Assembly: GCA_963793335.1 (NCBI GenBank) | Contig: CAWBZS010000005.1 | Coordinates: 152,127-216,126 of the forward strand | DNA: 64,000 nt | Source of the DNA: Sva-07 sp963793335 | GTDB taxonomy: Bacteria > Actinomycetota > Acidimicrobiia > Acidimicrobiales > Ilumatobacteraceae | Direction of reading: 5' to 3' | In this document: positions 52,318 to 61,129 of the stretch, piece after piece | Layout: the number at the start of each line of letters is the position of its first letter | Numbering within the stretch: position 1 is the first letter of the stretch | Notes under the pieces: model-generated | What the model was told of the DNA's origin: nothing | Database searches by the model: none | What the model saw: only the letters and a program-made list of their open reading frames with translations | Made by a program: the position numbers and the translations under genes

Positions 52318-53448
52318 TCAGCGGGTCGCTGCTGCTCGGAGTTCGATCGCCCGCGCGGCGGCAACGGGCGACGACGGAGCGGTGACGGTGAGATGGCCCA
52401 TCTTGCGACCGGGGCGCGCCTCGCGCTTGCCGTAGAGGTGCAACTTTGCATTCGGGTCATGCAGCACGGCGGTCCAGTCCGGCTCGCCGCCCTCCCACAG
52501 ATCACCGAGGAGGTTGACCATCGCCACCGCGGGTGCGGTCATCGCCGTCGACCCCAGCCAGAGCCCGCACACCGCGCGCACCTGCTGCTCGTACTGGCTG
52601 GTGACGCTGGCATCGAGCGTCCAGTGGCCGCTGTTGTGCGGTCGGGGGGCGAGTTCGTTGACCAGCACCTCACCGCCCACCACGAACAGCTCCACGGCGA
52701 GCACCCCGACATAGTCGAGCGCGTCGGCGATCGCCATCGCGAGACCGACGGCCCGGTCGGCCAGCTCGGCGACCACGGGCGCCGGCACCACCGACAGATC
52801 GAGCACGCCGTCGACATGGCGGTTCTCCGCAACCGGCCACGCCTCGATGTCGCCGTCTGCGGTGCGGGCGACGATCACGCTCAACTCGGTGTCGAGGTCG
52901 AGACGTTCTTCCACCACGCAGGCGACACCACCGAGCTCGGCCCATGCTGCCAGCGTCTCGGCAACACCGCCGACGGTCCGCTGTCCCTTGCCGTCGTAGC
53001 CGAGCCGTGCGGTCTTGACGATCGCACCGCCATCGACCAGCGCAGCGTCGATGGTCGGCGTGTCGTCCTCGATCACGTCGAATCGACCGACCGGGAACCC
53101 GTTCTCGACGAGAAACCGCTTCTCGGCGATTCGATCCTGCGCGATCCTGACAGCTGACGGCGACGGTGCGACGACCACCGTCTCCGCCAACTCGTCGAGC
53201 GACGCCGCCGGCGGGTTCTCGAACTCGGTGGTGATCGCATCGCAGTCGAATGCGAGCCGACGCAGCGCTGCCGGGTCGTCGTAGGCGGCCACGAGGTGAT
53301 CATGGGCCAGCAAGCCCGCCGGCGCTGACGGGTCGGGATCGAGCACCATCGTGCGATACCCCATCGACGCTGCGGCCATCACGGCGTACCGACCGAGCTG
53401 TCCTCCCCCGAGGATCCCGAGCGTGGCTGGTGGCGTGATCGGTGTCAT
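52318..53448 (-). CDS. purK: N5-carboxyaminoimidazole ribonucleotide synthase PurK
   Basis: A 376-residue ATP-grasp enzyme that makes N5-CAIR from AIR, ATP and bicarbonate in purine synthesis. The start LGILGGGQLGRYAVMAAA is the PurK fingerprint; TTEFENPP, KTARLGYDGKGQRTV and NELAPRPHNSGHWT are the conserved ATP-grasp blocks. Its start overlaps the purE stop by 4 nt (53445-53448), so the two are made together, with purE first. Confidence 0.95.
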   Translation of the reverse strand: MTPITPPATLGILGGGQLGRYAVMAAASMGYRTMVLDPDPSAPAGLLAHDHLVAAYDDPAALRRLAFDCDAITTEFENPPAASLDELAETVVVAPSPSAVRIAQDRIAEKRFLVENGFPVGRFDVIEDDTPTIDAALVDGGAIVKTARLGYDGKGQRTVGGVAETLAAWAELGGVACVVEERLDLDTELSVIVARTADGDIEAWPVAENRHVDGVLDLSVVPAPVVAELADRAVGLAMAIADALDYVGVLAVELFVVGGEVLVNELAPRPHNSGHWTLDASVTSQYEQQVRAVCGLWLGSTAMTAPAVAMVNLLGDLWEGGEPDWTAVLHDPNAKLHLYGKREARPGRKMGHLTVTAPSSPVAAARAIELRAAATR

Positions 53449-53948
53449 CGCGGCTCGGGCGGCAGCACGGAACCAGCCGCCTGGTCACGCCGCTGCTGGC
53501 GGTAGACGTCGAGTGCAGCGGCGAGGTCGGGCTGGTCGAGCGCAAGGAGCGCGACAGCGAACAGCGCCGCGTTGGTCGCGCCCGCCTCGCCGATCGCGAA
53601 GGTGGCGACCGGAACGCCCGCAGGCATCTGCACGATCGAATACAACGAGTCCTGGCCCGAGAGGTGACGAGACGCAACGGGTACGCCCAGCACCGGCACC
53701 GTGGTCTTCGCGGCGAGCATCCCGGGCAGGTGCGCTGCGCCGCCCGCACCGGCGATGATCGCACGGAGCCCCCGGTCGGATGCCGCCTCGGCATACGCGA
53801 ACATGTCGTCGGGCATCCGGTGGGCGCTCACCACGCGAGCCTCATGAGCAACGCCGAACGAGCTGAGTGTCTCGACCGACTTCGACATGGTCGGCCAGTC
53901 GCTGGCCGACCCCATGACGACACCGACGACGGGAGCTGCTTCGGCCAC
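53445..53948 (-). CDS. purE: N5-carboxyaminoimidazole ribonucleotide mutase PurE
   Basis: A 167-residue enzyme of class I type that converts N5-CAIR to CAIR. MGSASDWPTM near the start and VVSAHRMPD in the middle are the substrate-binding blocks, with the catalytic His in the latter; GAGGAAHLPGMLAAKT follows. The GTG at 53948 is preceded by TACGCT 7 nt upstream. The pair PurE-PurK completes this step without a separate class II enzyme. Confidence 0.95.
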   Translation of the reverse strand: MAEAAPVVGVVMGSASDWPTMSKSVETLSSFGVAHEARVVSAHRMPDDMFAYAEAASDRGLRAIIAGAGGAAHLPGMLAAKTTVPVLGVPVASRHLSGQDSLYSIVQMPAGVPVATFAIGEAGATNAALFAVALLALDQPDLAAALDVYRQQRRDQAAGSVLPPEPR

Positions 53949-53955
53949 GCAGCAC

Positions 53956-53961
53956 AGCGTA
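53956..53961 (-). promoter_or_regulatory. -10 hexamer TACGCT (minus strand)
   Basis: It ends 7 nt before the GTG at 53948, the start of the purEK operon. Confidence 0.5.
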
Positions 53962-53991
53962 GGCGCGCCCGCCAGGCCAACCAGCGCCCAC

Positions 53992-56410
53992 TCAGATGAG
54001 CTCGCGGCGCTCGCTGATGCGCAGACCGGCGAACCCGGGGATGGTGGGGAACCAGTAGTTGATCAACCGGAACAGCAGCACCGACGCCCAGGCCGTTGCC
54101 TCGTCCACGCCGTTGCCGATCAGCACGAACACCAACGCCGCCTCGATCGCGCCCACGCCGCCAGGGGTGGGGACGGCGGACGCAACCGTGTTGGCCACCA
54201 TGTAGAGCGCGCCGAGTTCGATGAAGCCGATGTCGACGTCGAAAGCCCAGCACGACAAGACGAACGCGATGATCGTGGACAACTTGGCAACGGCCTGTCC
54301 ACCGAAGAGCATGCCGAGCTTCGACGGACGCCGGGCGAGGTCGCCGAAGTCGGTGCGGATCTTGGCGTACGTCGAACGGAGGAAGTCGACCACCCAGTGG
54401 CGGAGTTTCGGGGTGAGCGCGATCACGGCGATCGAGACCGCGGATCGCGACCACGAAGACAGCAACGATCGAGACGTCGGTCCCACCGCCGGAGTTGAGT
54501 TGCAGCCCGCTGGCGGGGTCGGAGCTGCTCAGCAGCACGAAGAACGCAAAGAAGACCACCTGCACCACACCACTTGCCGCCGACGTCAACCCGATCGCGG
54601 CCGTCGCCACCACTCCGTCGGTTCCACCCTTCTGGAGGTAGCGGATCCGCATCGCCATGCCGCCGGCATTCATCGGTGTGAACCGGTTGAGGAACGACTG
54701 ACCGAACATGATGATGGTCGCTTCGCCCAGCGCGATCGGGCGCACGACCGAACCCGACAGCGACATCGCGCCGCCGACGGTGCCGACCAGTGTCACGACG
54801 AGGATCGGAACGATCCAGATCGGATCGAGGTCCGACATCGTGTCGACGATCGCCGACCAGTTGGTCACCAGTGCGAGTACGAAGAACGCCAGCACGGCGA
54901 ACCCGACCCAGGTCAGGATCTTCGGCAGGCTGATGCGCTCGAGCTCGGCGAGTTCGACCGCCTCGACCTCGAGGCGCTCCTGCAGCGCGGTTCGCAGATC
55001 GTCGACGAAGTGCTTCGGTCGCTTGGCGTCCTTGCGGGCGTGCGGTGGCAGCGCCGGGAGTTGGATGAACGCCAAGGTGTCGACCAGATCCGGCTTCGAC
55101 ACCGATCGCACCGCCGCGTCCAGTGCCCGCGGCACACCGACGACGAGCGCCGTCGACACGAGCAGCTCCGCACGGTCGACCGCTCGCGCCTCAACGCTCG
55201 ATGCGAGGATCGCGGTGTAGAGCCCGGCGACCGTCGCCGTGTCGCCGTCGACGTACAAGTGGTCGAGGCTCAGCGACCGATGGGCGATGCGCGACGTGTG
55301 CAGCAGGTCGACCTGCTTCCAGAGATCATCGAGCGTGGCATCGGTGACCGCCTCGGGCGACGCGTTTCGGAGCGCGATGCCGGCCGGCGCACGAGTGGCG
55401 ACGATCGCACTGTTCCGATCGGCCGGAGCGACGCTGAGCACCTCGGGCACGCGCGCCCCCGAGCGCCGCGCCATCGACGTCGACGTCGCAAGCTGGGCCG
55501 CACGAATGCGCGGCGACACCGAGAGCCGCTGCTCGTCGACGTCGCGTACGCGGATCGACCTGACCAGTCGAGCGAACACCTCGGCGTCGCGATCGTCCTG
55601 GTCGAGGAACCACACATCGATCAGCTCGCCGCTCGATCTCCCGCGGTAGCCACGGACACCATCCGCACGGGACTCGTCACCGAGCACGTCGACACGGAAT
55701 CCCGCCGCTGCGAGCCCGGCCCGGAGCGTCGCCGAGCCAGGTCGCCGCTGCGGCGAACCGAACGCGACCAACGCCGCCGACCCGATCACGCTGCCGAGCG
55801 CCAGCGTGACCGCGATGCTGACCGGCGCCTGGGTCGCCGTGAACACCCGCACCACCGCAGCGGTCCACACAGCAGCCCATGCAATCTTCCGCCACGACTG
55901 CTCCATCATCGGCGACGCCGTGGTCGCCCCGGCGACGAGTGCTGCCAGGTAGGCCGCGGACGGAACGTCGGTGGGCAGGAACGAGTTCGACGGCAGCTCA
56001 CCGATGTCGGTGGGTGGCGCGGCGCGCTGGAGCCAATCGGTGAGCACCAGCATGATCAACCCACCCAGGACACCGGCGCCGACGACCAGTGCAACAGCCC
56101 GGCGGGCGTGGCGCTTCAGCAACCACCCGACCACCACGAGTGGAATGAGTACGACCGCGAGCTGCGCGATGCCGACCAGCAGGTAGCGAAGGCCGAGCGG
56201 CATCCGCACGAACATGCGCACGAGGTCCGCCGACAGGTTGGTGAGCGCCGTGGGGAATGCCGCGGTGACCCCGAGGACGAGGCCCAGCACCAACAGCCGC
56301 AGCACGAGACGGGCAACATCCACCGGGTGGCGCCGCCAGTCACGACGGTCGTACTCGCTCATGGTGACCTCGACGCGGTCGGTCGCGTCGCCGTCGGGGG
56401 TGGTCGTCAC
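53992..56410 (-). CDS. Flippase-like (MprF/UPF0104-type) membrane protein with pseudokinase-like domain, one frameshift
   Basis: About 806 residues read across a frameshift. N-terminal spans (LVLRLLVLGLVLGVTAAFP and following) precede a soluble domain of about 250 residues with a kinase-like loop (SRIAHRSLSLDHLYVDGD): the HRD Asp is Ser and no DFG Asp follows, so it is probably a pseudokinase. The C-terminal half is a lysylphosphatidylglycerol-synthase transmembrane domain (SLSGSVVRPIALGEATIIM, then FLNRFTPMNAGGMAMRIRYL and VPTPGGVGAIEAALV), as in lipid flippases. Near 54439-54448 one extra base shifts the frame; downstream coding resumes in another frame to 53992. The GTG start has CATGAT 6 nt and TTGACA further upstream (56439-56444). 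Confidence 0.75.
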
Positions 56411-56416
56411 GTGCCA

Positions 56417-56444
56417 ATCATGGCGCACCGTGCACCGTTGTCAA
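56417..56444 (-). promoter_or_regulatory. Promoter with TTGACA -35 and CATGAT -10 (minus strand)
   Basis: TTGACA (56439-56444) and CATGAT (56417-56422) are 16 bp apart; CATGAT ends 6 nt before the GTG at 56410. It is the most complete promoter visible in the window. Confidence 0.5.
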
Positions 56445-56496
56445 CGCTTCGATGACACACGATCGTCGCTCCGTGTCGGCCCATCGCCGACGACCG

Positions 56497-57744
56497 TCAG
56501 GCGAGCACGTCGACCAGTGCCGCTGCAGCACGCTCGACATCGGCGGGCGACGTGTAGTGCACGAACGACAACCGAACCACACCGCGGTCGGGGTCGAGGC
56601 CGAGGCCATCGAGGAGCCGAGCAGCGTAGTAGTGCCCCGAACTCGTCTGCACCCCTCGCTCGACGAGGCCGTGCGCCACATCGAGCGGGTCGTGCGCCAG
56701 CGGACTGAACGCGATCGTCGGGCATCGGTGACCGTCGACGGTGCCGATCGCAGCCGGTCCGAGCAGCCGTACGTCGTCGCGGTCGGCCAGCACGTCGAGC
56801 AACACCGGCGTCAGCGAATCCTCGTGCGCACGCCACAGCGCCGACACCGATGCGGTTGCGGCTGGAAGATCCTCGATGGAGGATCCGCCGTGGTGCCGGT
56901 GCGATGCCTCGATGTAGTCGAGTACTGCGCCGGCCGCGGCGACCTGGGCGTGGTCGGGGCCGGCGGGATTGAGTCGCTTGTCGGCAACGGAGTCGTTGAA
57001 GTAGTGGCTCTGGTTCGGGAGTTCGGCCATCAGACCGGCACGCACCACCATCAGTCCCTGGTGCACCGAGTAGGTCTTGTAGAGGCTGAACAGGTAGACA
57101 TCGGCGCCGATCGCCCCGACGTCGGGGATCGAGTGCGGCGCGTAGGACACGCCGTCGACGATCACGCGAGCGCCAACGGCATGCGCGAGGTGGGTGATTC
57201 GGGCGACGTCGTTCTCCGAACCGATGATGTTCGACGCGTGCGGTACCGTCACCAGTGCGGTTCGTTCGCTCAACAACGCTTCGAGATCAGCAACGTCGAG
57301 CAGGCCGCTCTGCGGGTCGATGCGCCACTCGAGGATCGTGCACCCAACCCGTTCTGCGGCGCGACGGATGGCACCGGTGTTCGCCTCATGGTCCTGGTTG
57401 GTGACGATCACGTCGTGGCCTGGCTCGAGCACAGCGGCGAACGCGTTGGCCAGCACGTAGGTGTTCGCCGACGTCGACGGCCCGAACACCACCTCGCGCT
57501 CCTCCACCCCGAGTGCTTCGGCCCACCGAGATCGCGAGCGGTCCATCTGTTCGCCGGCGCGTCGCGAGGAGTCGAATTCGCTGTAGGGCTGCACCTTGAA
57601 GTCGGTGTAGTACTCGCAGAGCGCGTCGATCGTCTGCGCACACGCAAACGATCCGCCCGCGTTCTCGAAGAACGACACGCCGGTGTTGATCGGACGCGCA
57701 AACGCAGGGAAGTTGGACCGGACGAATTCGAGATCGAGCTCCAC
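56497..57744 (-). CDS. Class V PLP-dependent aminotransferase / cysteine desulfurase-like enzyme
   Basis: A 415-residue fold-type I enzyme. The start FVRSNFPAFARPINTGVSFF and ENAGGSFACAQTIDAL are typical of the cysteine-desulfurase-like group. The PLP Lys is Lys223 in SLYKTYSVHQG; the cofactor phosphate loop is in GPSTSANTY. Members desulfurate Cys or selenocysteine or do aminotransfer or lyase reactions. It lacks the Cys loop typical of IscS, so sulfur transfer is less likely. The GTG start has TACGGT 6 nt upstream. It is divergent from the D-threonine-aldolase-like gene, sharing a 107-bp region with a long inverted repeat. Confidence 0.8.
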   Translation of the reverse strand: MELDLEFVRSNFPAFARPINTGVSFFENAGGSFACAQTIDALCEYYTDFKVQPYSEFDSSRRAGEQMDRSRSRWAEALGVEEREVVFGPSTSANTYVLANAFAAVLEPGHDVIVTNQDHEANTGAIRRAAERVGCTILEWRIDPQSGLLDVADLEALLSERTALVTVPHASNIIGSENDVARITHLAHAVGARVIVDGVSYAPHSIPDVGAIGADVYLFSLYKTYSVHQGLMVVRAGLMAELPNQSHYFNDSVADKRLNPAGPDHAQVAAAGAVLDYIEASHRHHGGSSIEDLPAATASVSALWRAHEDSLTPVLLDVLADRDDVRLLGPAAIGTVDGHRCPTIAFSPLAHDPLDVAHGLVERGVQTSSGHYYAARLLDGLGLDPDRGVVRLSFVHYTSPADVERAAAALVDVLA

Positions 57745-57750
57745 GAACCC

Positions 57751-57756
57751 ACCGTA
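57751..57756 (-). promoter_or_regulatory. -10 hexamer TACGGT (minus strand)
   Basis: It ends 6 nt before the GTG at 57744. Confidence 0.5.
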
Positions 57757-57764
57757 CCGCCCAC

Positions 57765-57835
57765 CCCCCCACCCCGAAATTGCCCCGGATCGTGACGGTG
57801 AGCGAGACGATCGCGCACAGTTTCGGGGTGGGGGG
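57765..57835. repeat. 15-bp perfect inverted repeat with 41-bp spacer in a divergent promoter
   Basis: CCCCCCACCCCGAAA (57765-57779) and TTTCGGGGTGGGGGG (57821-57835) flank the space between the two divergent PLP-enzyme genes. The left arm begins 8 bp from the minus-strand -10. It may bind one regulator at two sites with looping. Confidence 0.6.
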
Positions 57836-57851
57836 ACGCAATGATGGGGTG

Positions 57852-58865
57852 ATGTCGAGCGAACCATCGAGCATCAACGAACTGACCACACCGGCGTTGC
57901 TGATCGACACCGCCACGTTCGACCGAAACCTTGCAGCGATGGACGCGCTCCGCCCCGGTGCCGAGTTGCGCCCGCACGTGAAGGCGTTCAAGTCGACCGC
58001 CATGGCCAAGCGTCTCGACGCCGATGGCCACCACTCGTTCTGCGCTGCCACACCACGCGAGATCGAGGGGCTGGTGGCCGCCGGGCTCACCGAGGATCTG
58101 CTGCTCGCCAACGAAACGCTCGACGCGCGGCGGCTCGGTGCGCTCAGCGACCACGCGAACATCACCGTGGCGATCGACTCCGACGAAACACTCGATGCTG
58201 CGATCGCCGGTGGGGTGCGGTCGGTGCTCGTCGACATCGACGTCGGCCTGCCCCGCTGCGGATGCGACGTTGACGACGCGGGTCGCCTCGCCGATCGGGC
58301 ACGGGCGGCCGGGCTCGACGTCCGCGGCGTGATGGGCTACGAGGGCCACCTGATGATGGTCCACGATCGAGACAAGAAGCGAGCACAGGTCGAGCAGGCA
58401 ATGGCGATCCTGCTGCAGGCCCACGCGAGGGTCGGCGGCGACGTCGTTTCCGGTGGTGGCACCGGCACCTGGGACACCAACACCTGGTGCACCGAGATCC
58501 AGGCCGGGTCGTACACGCTGATGGACACCCAGTACGACGAGTTGAACATGCCGTTCGAGAAGGCGCTGTCGGTGTTGGCGACCGTGATCTCGGTGAACGC
58601 GAAGGGCTGGATCATCGCCGACTGCGGACTCAAGGCACTCGGCATGGACCACGGCAACCCGTCGTGGGACGAGGGCGAGGTGTTCTTCTGCTCCGACGAA
58701 CACATCACGTTGGCCCCACGCGAGCTCAGCGATTGGAAGGTCGGAGACCGAGTGCGAATCTGGCCCGCCCACGTCGACCCGACCGTCGCCCGCCACGAGC
58801 AGTTCTGGCTCGTCGATGGCGACACCGTCACCGATTGCTGGGCGATCGACCTCCGCCACTGGTGA
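57852..58865 (+). CDS. D-threonine aldolase / alanine racemase N-domain-type PLP enzyme
   Basis: A 337-residue fold-type III PLP enzyme. The opening TTPALLIDTATFDRNLAAMD and the PLP Lys in LRPHVKAFKSTAMAKR match D-threonine aldolase and 3-hydroxy-D-aspartate relatives; SGGGTGTW binds the cofactor phosphate. The C-terminal part ends with VRIWPAHVDPTVARHEQFWL, where the His and a nearby Asp or Cys would bind the divalent metal these aldolases use. It cleaves or racemises a D-beta-hydroxy amino acid. The ATG at 57852 begins the domain; the hexamer before it is weak. It is divergent from the other PLP enzyme. Confidence 0.8.
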   Translation: MSSEPSSINELTTPALLIDTATFDRNLAAMDALRPGAELRPHVKAFKSTAMAKRLDADGHHSFCAATPREIEGLVAAGLTEDLLLANETLDARRLGALSDHANITVAIDSDETLDAAIAGGVRSVLVDIDVGLPRCGCDVDDAGRLADRARAAGLDVRGVMGYEGHLMMVHDRDKKRAQVEQAMAILLQAHARVGGDVVSGGGTGTWDTNTWCTEIQAGSYTLMDTQYDELNMPFEKALSVLATVISVNAKGWIIADCGLKALGMDHGNPSWDEGEVFFCSDEHITLAPRELSDWKVGDRVRIWPAHVDPTVARHEQFWLVDGDTVTDCWAIDLRHW

Positions 58866-58938
58866 CCGTTCGGCGACTCGCTCCCCTCCGTCGGATGGCC
58901 GGTTCGCATGCGGCTACGGTGACCCATCGCCCCACCGC

Positions 58939-58945
58939 AGGAGGA
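58939..58945 (+). promoter_or_regulatory. Strong Shine-Dalgarno AGGAGGA
   Basis: It sits 6 nt before the ATG at 58952. It is the clearest ribosome-binding site in the window and contrasts with the many leaderless genes. A TACGGT hexamer lies at 58916-58921, about 30 nt before the start. Confidence 0.6.
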
Positions 58946-58951
58946 ACCGCC

Positions 58952-59857
58952 ATGATTCGCAGACACACCCACAGGTCCACAGGGATTCCGGCGGTCGCTC
59001 TGGCGTTCGTGCTCGTCGCCGGAGCCTGCGGAAGCGATGACGCCGCCGAGACCGACAACGGCCAGGATCAGGCAGCCGAGCAGGATGCCGACAGCGCAGC
59101 AGAGGGCGATGGGACCGAGGGTGCCGACGAACCGACCGGCGTGGCGGCGTCGATTTCCTGGACGGCGCCGGATGGCATGAACCCATCGACGATGGCGGTG
59201 GCTCCCGGAGGCGACCAGGTCGTCGTCGGCTTCTCGTCGATGGAACCCGGCGCCGAGATCGTCGTCTTCGATGTTGCCAGTGGTGCCGAGGCGTGGCGTG
59301 CTTCCATCGACGATGCCGGGGCGTTCGGTCTTGGCGGTCTGATGTTCACGACCGCCGGGGTCAGCTTCTACCAGACCGATCTCGAAGGCTCGCAGATCGT
59401 GACGTTCACCGACACCGACACCTCGACCGTGGCCGCCTCCGACGCGTGTGCGCAGTTTCTGAGCGGCACCGTCGATCCGACGCAGAACGTTGCGTACACC
59501 GTGGTGCCCGGCGGCTTCTGCCGAGTCGACCTGTCCACCGGGGCCACGGTCGAGGCCACCGCCGACGACCTGCTGGACGGCGCAGTCGGATCGAACAGCT
59601 CGATCCAGTACGCCGCCGACGGCAGCCTGGTGGCGACGGTGATGGGCGCCGATGGCGCACCGGCGGCGATCGCTGTCGACCCGGCGACGCTGACCGCCAT
59701 CGGCCCGGTCGGCGAGGTGCCACCAAGGCTCGAGAACGTGTACGGCGACCTTCTCGTCGACGGACCTTCGCTCGCTTCGGGCGACCGGATTGCGAGCACC
59801 CCTGACGGCTCGACGATCGTCCTGTTGCAGCCATCCACCATCGAGGTGATCTCCTAG
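58952..59857 (+). CDS. Secreted lipoprotein with probable beta-propeller domain
   Basis: A 301-residue lipoprotein: signal peptide and lipobox (VLVAGAC) with the Cys at about residue 29, an acidic linker rich in Asp/Glu/Ala, then repeated units (IVVFDVASGAEAWRASID, FCRVDLSTGATVEATADD, IAVDPATLTAIGPVGEV) of a PQQ/YncE-like propeller. Two cysteines (DACAQF, GGFCRV) may form a disulphide. There is no catalytic motif. The ATG at 58952 has AGGAGGA. It probably lies outside the membrane with an unknown sensing or binding role. Confidence 0.75.
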   Translation: MIRRHTHRSTGIPAVALAFVLVAGACGSDDAAETDNGQDQAAEQDADSAAEGDGTEGADEPTGVAASISWTAPDGMNPSTMAVAPGGDQVVVGFSSMEPGAEIVVFDVASGAEAWRASIDDAGAFGLGGLMFTTAGVSFYQTDLEGSQIVTFTDTDTSTVAASDACAQFLSGTVDPTQNVAYTVVPGGFCRVDLSTGATVEATADDLLDGAVGSNSSIQYAADGSLVATVMGADGAPAAIAVDPATLTAIGPVGEVPPRLENVYGDLLVDGPSLASGDRIASTPDGSTIVLLQPSTIEVIS

Positions 59858-59909
59858 CTCCCGACGCCCCCTGGAGGGCCCGACTCGATCCGACGATTCG
59901 GCCCGCTGC

Positions 59910-59915
59910 TACCGT
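59910..59915 (+). promoter_or_regulatory. -10 hexamer TACCGT of a probable leaderless promoter
   Basis: It ends 6 nt before the ATG at 59922. Confidence 0.5.
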
Positions 59916-59921
59916 TTTTCG

Positions 59922-61064
59922 ATGCACGCAACATCGACCGCTGCCGTCACGCGGGCGAAGAGCGAGCGCCGTCACCCGGCCGGTTGGGCGCTGGCGATCG
60001 TGTTGCTGCTGATCGGTGTGTCGTGCTCGACGTCGAGTGCGTCCGAGCCATCACCGATCGCGTTCGATGGACTGACTGCGATCGTCGGTACCGGCGGGCA
60101 GACCACCGTGGTCGGCAATGTCAGCGGCGCCGTCGAGCGAGTGACGATCGATTGGGGCGACGGTGCCAGCGCGTCGGTGACCAGCGGATTTCCTGGTGTC
60201 GAGGCATCGCATGTCTACATCGAGGACGCCACCTACTCAATCGTCGTTGCAGCCGCCGATCGGGGCGGATCGACGATCAATCAGGTCCTCACGGCGGACG
60301 TCTCCGGCGCGGCGGTCAGCACTACGAGCGCCGTCGTCACGACGACACTTGCGCCCACGTCGACTTCCACCATCGCTCCGACCACGACCGGCGCCGCCTC
60401 GACGACCACCACGACGTCCACCACGACCACGACGACGTCCACCACGACCACGAACCCGCCCCCTGATGCGCCGATCACGTTGGACATCACGCGGCCGAGC
60501 GGCGGGGGCGGCGACACCGAGGGCCGGACGCAGCTGCCGTTCCGTGTCAACGTGGCCAGCTGGTGGACAGCGGGCAATCTGCACACGCGCGCCGGGGTGG
60601 GCGTCGGGGCGACGGGTCAGGCTCCGTGGGCTGCAGCATGGCTGTACTCCGACTTCACTGCCCAGCGCGAACAGGCCACCGTTCGGTACACCGTGAGCTG
60701 GGAGGGAAACCTCACCGTCTTGGCATCTGGCGGCTCTGCAGCCGACGTCGCCATTTCGGTGAGCGTCTTCGAGCTCGACGGATCGTCCCAGGGAGCACGA
60801 GTCGCACGCGAGGTCGTGCTCGACGAGGAACTCGCTGCCGAGGACATCCGATTCGTGACGAGCCTCGACTTCGAGGATTCGCTCACCAGCGCATTGACGT
60901 TCCCCGTGGAAAGCGGGCAGCAGTACCGCGTCCGTCTCGACCTGCGGTGCGCGGCGCGGGCGGCGTTCGCCCTTGGAGCAACGACGTGTTCGTTCGGGAC
61001 CAACGAGGTCGCCGACGAGGGCCCGTTCGCCCGCTGGCGCGACGTGACGGTGACGTTCGACTGA
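59922..61064 (+). CDS. Secreted lipoprotein with PKD domain, Thr stalk and C-terminal beta-sandwich
   Basis: A 380-residue protein. A lipobox (LLLIGVSC) is followed by a PKD domain (AVERVTIDWGDGASASV, then HVYIEDATYSIVV), a Thr/Ser stalk of about 50 residues and a C-terminal domain of about 200 residues with strands (TLDITRPSGGGGDTEGRT, VRYTVSWEGNLTVLASGG) that is unassigned. Two late cysteines (LRCAAR, TTCSFG) may pair. The overall plan (PKD plus Thr stalk) mirrors the giant surface protein at 18458, but here the anchor is a lipid at the N-terminus instead of LPxTG. Confidence 0.75.
   Translation: MHATSTAAVTRAKSERRHPAGWALAIVLLLIGVSCSTSSASEPSPIAFDGLTAIVGTGGQTTVVGNVSGAVERVTIDWGDGASASVTSGFPGVEASHVYIEDATYSIVVAAADRGGSTINQVLTADVSGAAVSTTSAVVTTTLAPTSTSTIAPTTTGAASTTTTTSTTTTTTSTTTTNPPPDAPITLDITRPSGGGGDTEGRTQLPFRVNVASWWTAGNLHTRAGVGVGATGQAPWAAAWLYSDFTAQREQATVRYTVSWEGNLTVLASGGSAADVAISVSVFELDGSSQGARVAREVVLDEELAAEDIRFVTSLDFEDSLTSALTFPVESGQQYRVRLDLRCAARAAFALGATTCSFGTNEVADEGPFARWRDVTVTFD
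60340..60470 (+). repeat. Low-complexity Thr stalk-coding tract
   Basis: Runs of ACG/ACC triplets coding for Thr with Ser (TTTTTSTTTTTTSTTTT), like the tract at 18640-18960. Confidence 0.6.
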
Positions 61065-61129
61065 CTGCGCCACGTCGTCCGGCGGCATGGTTGCTTTCCA
61101 GTCAGCGCACCGTCTGGGAGAATGGCGCG

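Noticed and set aside
20467..54448. Programmed ribosomal frameshifting at the shift sites
   Set aside because: No X_XXY_YYZ slippery heptamer or obvious downstream pseudoknot is visible; sites differ in sequence and in type of gene.
54221..56455. Plus-strand open frame of about 740 codons
   Set aside because: Antisense to the flippase-like gene; Arg/His/Asp-rich with no recognisable fold.
57408..58859. Minus-strand open frame of about 480 codons
   Set aside because: Antisense to the D-threonine-aldolase-like gene, which has a PLP Lys and phosphate loop.
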